Position numbers and translations under genes: made by a program. A DNA stretch of 64,000 nucleotides, taken from an uncultured Acetatifactor sp. Lineage in GTDB: Bacteria > Bacillota > Clostridia > Lachnospirales > Lachnospiraceae. The stretch lies in NCBI GenBank assembly GCA_910577665.1, contig CAJTOJ010000015.1:12825-76824 (forward strand). The letters run 5' to 3'. Under the pieces are notes generated by a model that saw only the letters and a program-made list of their open reading frames with translations, was not told where the DNA came from and ran no database searches. This document shows, piece by piece, positions 61,531 through 64,000 of this stretch; the stretch's first letter is position 1, and the number at the start of each line of letters is the position of its first letter.

Positions 61531-63642
61531 CTATACTTCAAACAGTAAATCTGCATATGTAGGGAATGGCCAGTATTCTTTGTCTACCATTTTTTCCAGT
61601 TCATCCGCTGGCCTGCGCAAAGCTTCCATAGCCGCTACCACCCGCTCCCTGTAGCAGAAAGCCTGCTCTTTTCCCCTGGGCATGGCAGAAGCCTCCTGTT
61701 CCTCCACAAGCAGGTTCTCCAACGCCTGCTTTGTCTCGGACAGTTTGCCCGTGACGGTCTTCAGCAAATCCGATGTGACCGAATCATCACCGCCTGCCTC
61801 CCGTACGGCCAGGGTTGTGTCTGCCAGGGACCTGGCAAAACGGATCACTGCCGGAATGATCTGTTTATTGGCCATGTCAATCATGGTCAGAGCCTCTATA
61901 TTAATGGTCTTGGCATAAGTTTCATACAGGATCTCTGCCCGGGAGCACAGCTCCGCTTCTGTGAAAATGCCAAATTTTTCAAACAGCCGGATAGCCTTTG
62001 GCGTAATCAGGGTATCCACGGTCTCCACCATGGAAGGTATGTTTGGCAGGCCACGTCTCCTGGCCTCTTCCACCCATTCCCGGGCATATCCGTTCCCATT
62101 GAAGATGATCCGCTGGTGCCTGGTCAAGTATTCCTTGATCAAGTCATGAACTGCCATGTCGAAGTCCTCCGCCTGCTCCAGCCTGTCTGCCGCCTCACAG
62201 AAAGCCTCTGCCACAATGGCGTTCAAGATGGTATTCGGGCTTCCAATGGAATCCTCGCTGCCTACCATACGGAATTCAAACTTGTTGCCAGTAAACGCAA
62301 AAGGGGATGTCCGGTTGCGGTCTGTGGCGTCCTTCACAAAATCCGGCAGGGTGGACACACCTGTGCGCAGCACGCCTCCCTCCTTCAGAGAATCTGCTTT
62401 TCCCGTCTCCACCAACTGCGTTACCACATCCTCCAGCTGCTCCCCCAGGAAAATGGAGATCACCGTAGGAGGTGCCTCGAATCCTCCCAGCCTGTGGTCA
62501 TTTCCCACATTGGAGGCACTCTGCCTAAGCAGGTCCCCATGAGTGTCCACCGCCTTGATGATACAGGCCAGCACCAACAGGAACTGGATGTTTTCATTGG
62601 GTGTCTGACCCGGCTCCAGCAGGTTGATACCGGTATCCGTAGTAATGGACCAGTTGTTGTGCTTACCGGATCCGTTTACTCCTGCAAAGGGTTTCTCATG
62701 AAGCAGACAGCGCAGACCATGTTTGCCTGCCACACGTTTTAAGGTTTCCATCACCAGCTGGTTGTGATCTACAGCCACATTCACTGATTCATAGACCGGG
62801 GCTACCTCATGCTGGGCAGGTGCTGCCTCATTGTGCTGGGTCTTGGCAGTCACTCCCAGCTTCCACAGTTCAATATTTACATCGTGCATGAAAGCACCAA
62901 TACGCTCACGGATGACTCCGAAATAGTGGTCATCCATCTCCTGGCCTTTGGGAGCAGGTGCCCCAAACAGGGTCCTGCCAGAGAATATGATATCCTCCCT
63001 CTGCAAGGCCTTTTTCGCATCCACCAGGAAATATTCCTGTTCTGCCCCCACAGAAGGCACTACCTTCCTGGCATCCGTGTTGCCAAACAGCCTTACGATC
63101 CGGATAGCCTGTCTGCTTAACGCCTCCATGGAACGCAGAAGAGGGGTCTTCTTATCCAGGGCTTCCGCCTTGTAGGAGCAAAATGCTGTGGGAATACACA
63201 GGGTGGGACCTGTAGCCGTCTCCTTGATGAAAGCCGGGGAAGTGATATCCCAGGTAGTGTAGCCCCTGGCCTCAAAGGTAGCCCTGAGTCCTCCCGAAGG
63301 GAAAGAAGAGGCATCCGGTTCCCCTTTGATCAGTTCTTTCCCGGAGAATTCCATGATCATCCGCCCATCCTCGTCCGGATGGGTCACAAAAGCGTCATGT
63401 TTCTCCGCTGTGATACCCGTCAGCGGCTGGAACCAATGGGTGTAATGGGTAGCGCCATTCTCCACCGCCCAGTCCTTCATGGCTCTGGCTACCACATCAG
63501 CAGTGTCCAGAGACATCTCTCCCCCCTGATCCATGACCCGGATCAACGTCCTGTATACATTTTTGGGGAGCCGCTCTTTCATCTTCCCCAGGGTAAATAC
63601 TTTACTTGCAAAAAGCGCTTCCACATTCAATATGTCCTGCAT
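61531..63642 (-). CDS. glnN: Glutamine synthetase type III
   Basis: 703 residues, the length of GSIII rather than GSI or GSII. Signature segments: GGLRATFEARGYTTWDITSP (GSIII-specific), VGAEQEYFLVD (metal Glu), QHNEAAPAQHEVAPVYES, NGSGKHNNWSI and FRMVGSEDSIGSPNTILNA. It makes glutamine from glutamate and ammonia. It follows a strong promoter. It lies 200 bp upstream of tRNA-Gln, a functional association (glutamine supply and its tRNA) that may be chance. Confidence 0.96.
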   Translation of the reverse strand: MQDILNVEALFASKVFTLGKMKERLPKNVYRTLIRVMDQGGEMSLDTADVVARAMKDWAVENGATHYTHWFQPLTGITAEKHDAFVTHPDEDGRMIMEFSGKELIKGEPDASSFPSGGLRATFEARGYTTWDITSPAFIKETATGPTLCIPTAFCSYKAEALDKKTPLLRSMEALSRQAIRIVRLFGNTDARKVVPSVGAEQEYFLVDAKKALQREDIIFSGRTLFGAPAPKGQEMDDHYFGVIRERIGAFMHDVNIELWKLGVTAKTQHNEAAPAQHEVAPVYESVNVAVDHNQLVMETLKRVAGKHGLRCLLHEKPFAGVNGSGKHNNWSITTDTGINLLEPGQTPNENIQFLLVLACIIKAVDTHGDLLRQSASNVGNDHRLGGFEAPPTVISIFLGEQLEDVVTQLVETGKADSLKEGGVLRTGVSTLPDFVKDATDRNRTSPFAFTGNKFEFRMVGSEDSIGSPNTILNAIVAEAFCEAADRLEQAEDFDMAVHDLIKEYLTRHQRIIFNGNGYAREWVEEARRRGLPNIPSMVETVDTLITPKAIRLFEKFGIFTEAELCSRAEILYETYAKTINIEALTMIDMANKQIIPAVIRFARSLADTTLAVREAGGDDSVTSDLLKTVTGKLSETKQALENLLVEEQEASAMPRGKEQAFCYRERVVAAMEALRRPADELEKMVDKEYWPFPTYADLLFEV

Positions 63643-63736
63643 TGTCCAATCCTTCTCTACTTTCTCTGCCAGTTACCGGCCACATTGCAAAATGATCTGC
63701 AAAATATGCCCATTTACCAATCAGTCCTATTTGGTT

Positions 63737-63765
63737 ATTGTACATGATACGATAAGATTGGTCAA
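63737..63765 (-). promoter_or_regulatory. Promoter of glnN
   Basis: Minus-strand TTGACC (63760-63765) and TACAAT (63737-63742) with a 17-bp spacer; start near 63730, leaving a leader of about 90 nt. Confidence 0.75.
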
Positions 63766-63854
63766 TGCGCTTTTACTATTTGTCAAGACGTGGGATTCCT
63801 GCCAGCTTTGCGTGATTGTTTTTTGCCGCCTCTGTCTGCCTGTCCTGGGTCAGA

Positions 63855-64000
63855 CTACTCACGGCGGTAAATCCTGACATAAGTCCCATCAACATAAGAT
63901 TCGAAATTTTCTTCAAGCCATCCTCTGATCCATGTGTCTTCCGAGATATTTAATTTCCCAAACCAGCAATCAACAACTGCCACATTGGGTTCCTTCCATG
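63855..64000 (-). CDS. C-terminal end of an unidentified protein
   Basis: An open frame enters from the right edge and stops with TAG at 63855-63857. The last 47 residues (WKEPNVAVVDCWFGKL at the edge, then WIRGWLEENFESY and VRIYRRE at the end) have the composition of a real protein tail. It is too short to identify; membrane glycosyltransferases often end with a similar Tyr/Arg-rich soluble tail, but this is a guess. Confidence 0.6.
   Translation of the reverse strand, partial: WKEPNVAVVDCWFGKLNISEDTWIRGWLEENFESYVDGTYVRIYRRE

Overview
The window looks like a chromosomal segment of a flagellated, high-GC Lachnospiraceae bacterium (Clostridia). I infer this from the gene order (mbl-flgF-flgG-flgJ, cdaA-cdaR-glmM, ftsE-ftsX-M23-Ctp), the type III glutamine synthetase, the lone YvyF and YjfB motility proteins, AGGAGG-type ribosome binding sites and clear sigma-A promoters. 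The genus cannot be fixed. I see no insertion sequence, prophage or CRISPR array. Nearly everything is core metabolism, with structured repeats in the intergenic spaces.

Layout. 1-9314: a maltodextrin/glycogen locus (amylo-1,6-glucosidase running off the left edge, type I pullulanase, MalG-, MalF- and MalE-type ABC genes) facing a divergent LacI-family regulator, with palindromic operators between two consensus promoters. 9427-15431: a small membrane protein, a queT transporter behind a probable preQ1 riboswitch, a large unknown exported protein, a methyltransferase and a small unknown. 15490-22859: a complete F1Fo ATP synthase operon whose c subunit carries the sodium-binding signature. 23193-29815: DUF402 protein, SleB-type hydrolase, dCMP deaminase, upp, rpiB, tsaC/sua5, a DUF212 membrane protein and a DUF3048 lipoprotein. 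29937-36731: leuA, ptsH, glmM, cdaR, cdaA and a multi-pass membrane protein, all on the minus strand, linking c-di-AMP, cell-wall precursor and leucine synthesis. 36785-44175: comFC, yvyF, recD2, then a flagellar rod block next to mbl. 44429-49682: uvrA and uvrB. 49683-50522: an AT-rich stretch with a repeat, a candidate small RNA gene and one small protein. 50651-57641: a serine hydrolase, a Ctp protease, an M23 hydrolase, ftsX, ftsE and a PucR-type regulator. 57824-64000: yjfB, cvfB-like, acyl-ACP thioesterase, CPBP protease, tRNA-Gln(CTG), type III glutamine synthetase and the C-terminal end of a further gene.

Most noteworthy non-coding signals: (i) a roughly 110-130 bp repeat in three copies (10167-10277, 22966-23099, 49838-49946), each with its conserved 3' end towards the start of the neighbouring gene, plus a 14-bp relic of that end at 27932; (ii) a structured region between rpiB and upp bounded by 58-bp direct repeats, with mutually exclusive pairings; (iii) a candidate roughly 150-nt small RNA at about 50005-50156 with its own promoter and terminator; (iv) the queT leader. 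All functional statements rest on reading motifs and context by eye; no database search was possible.
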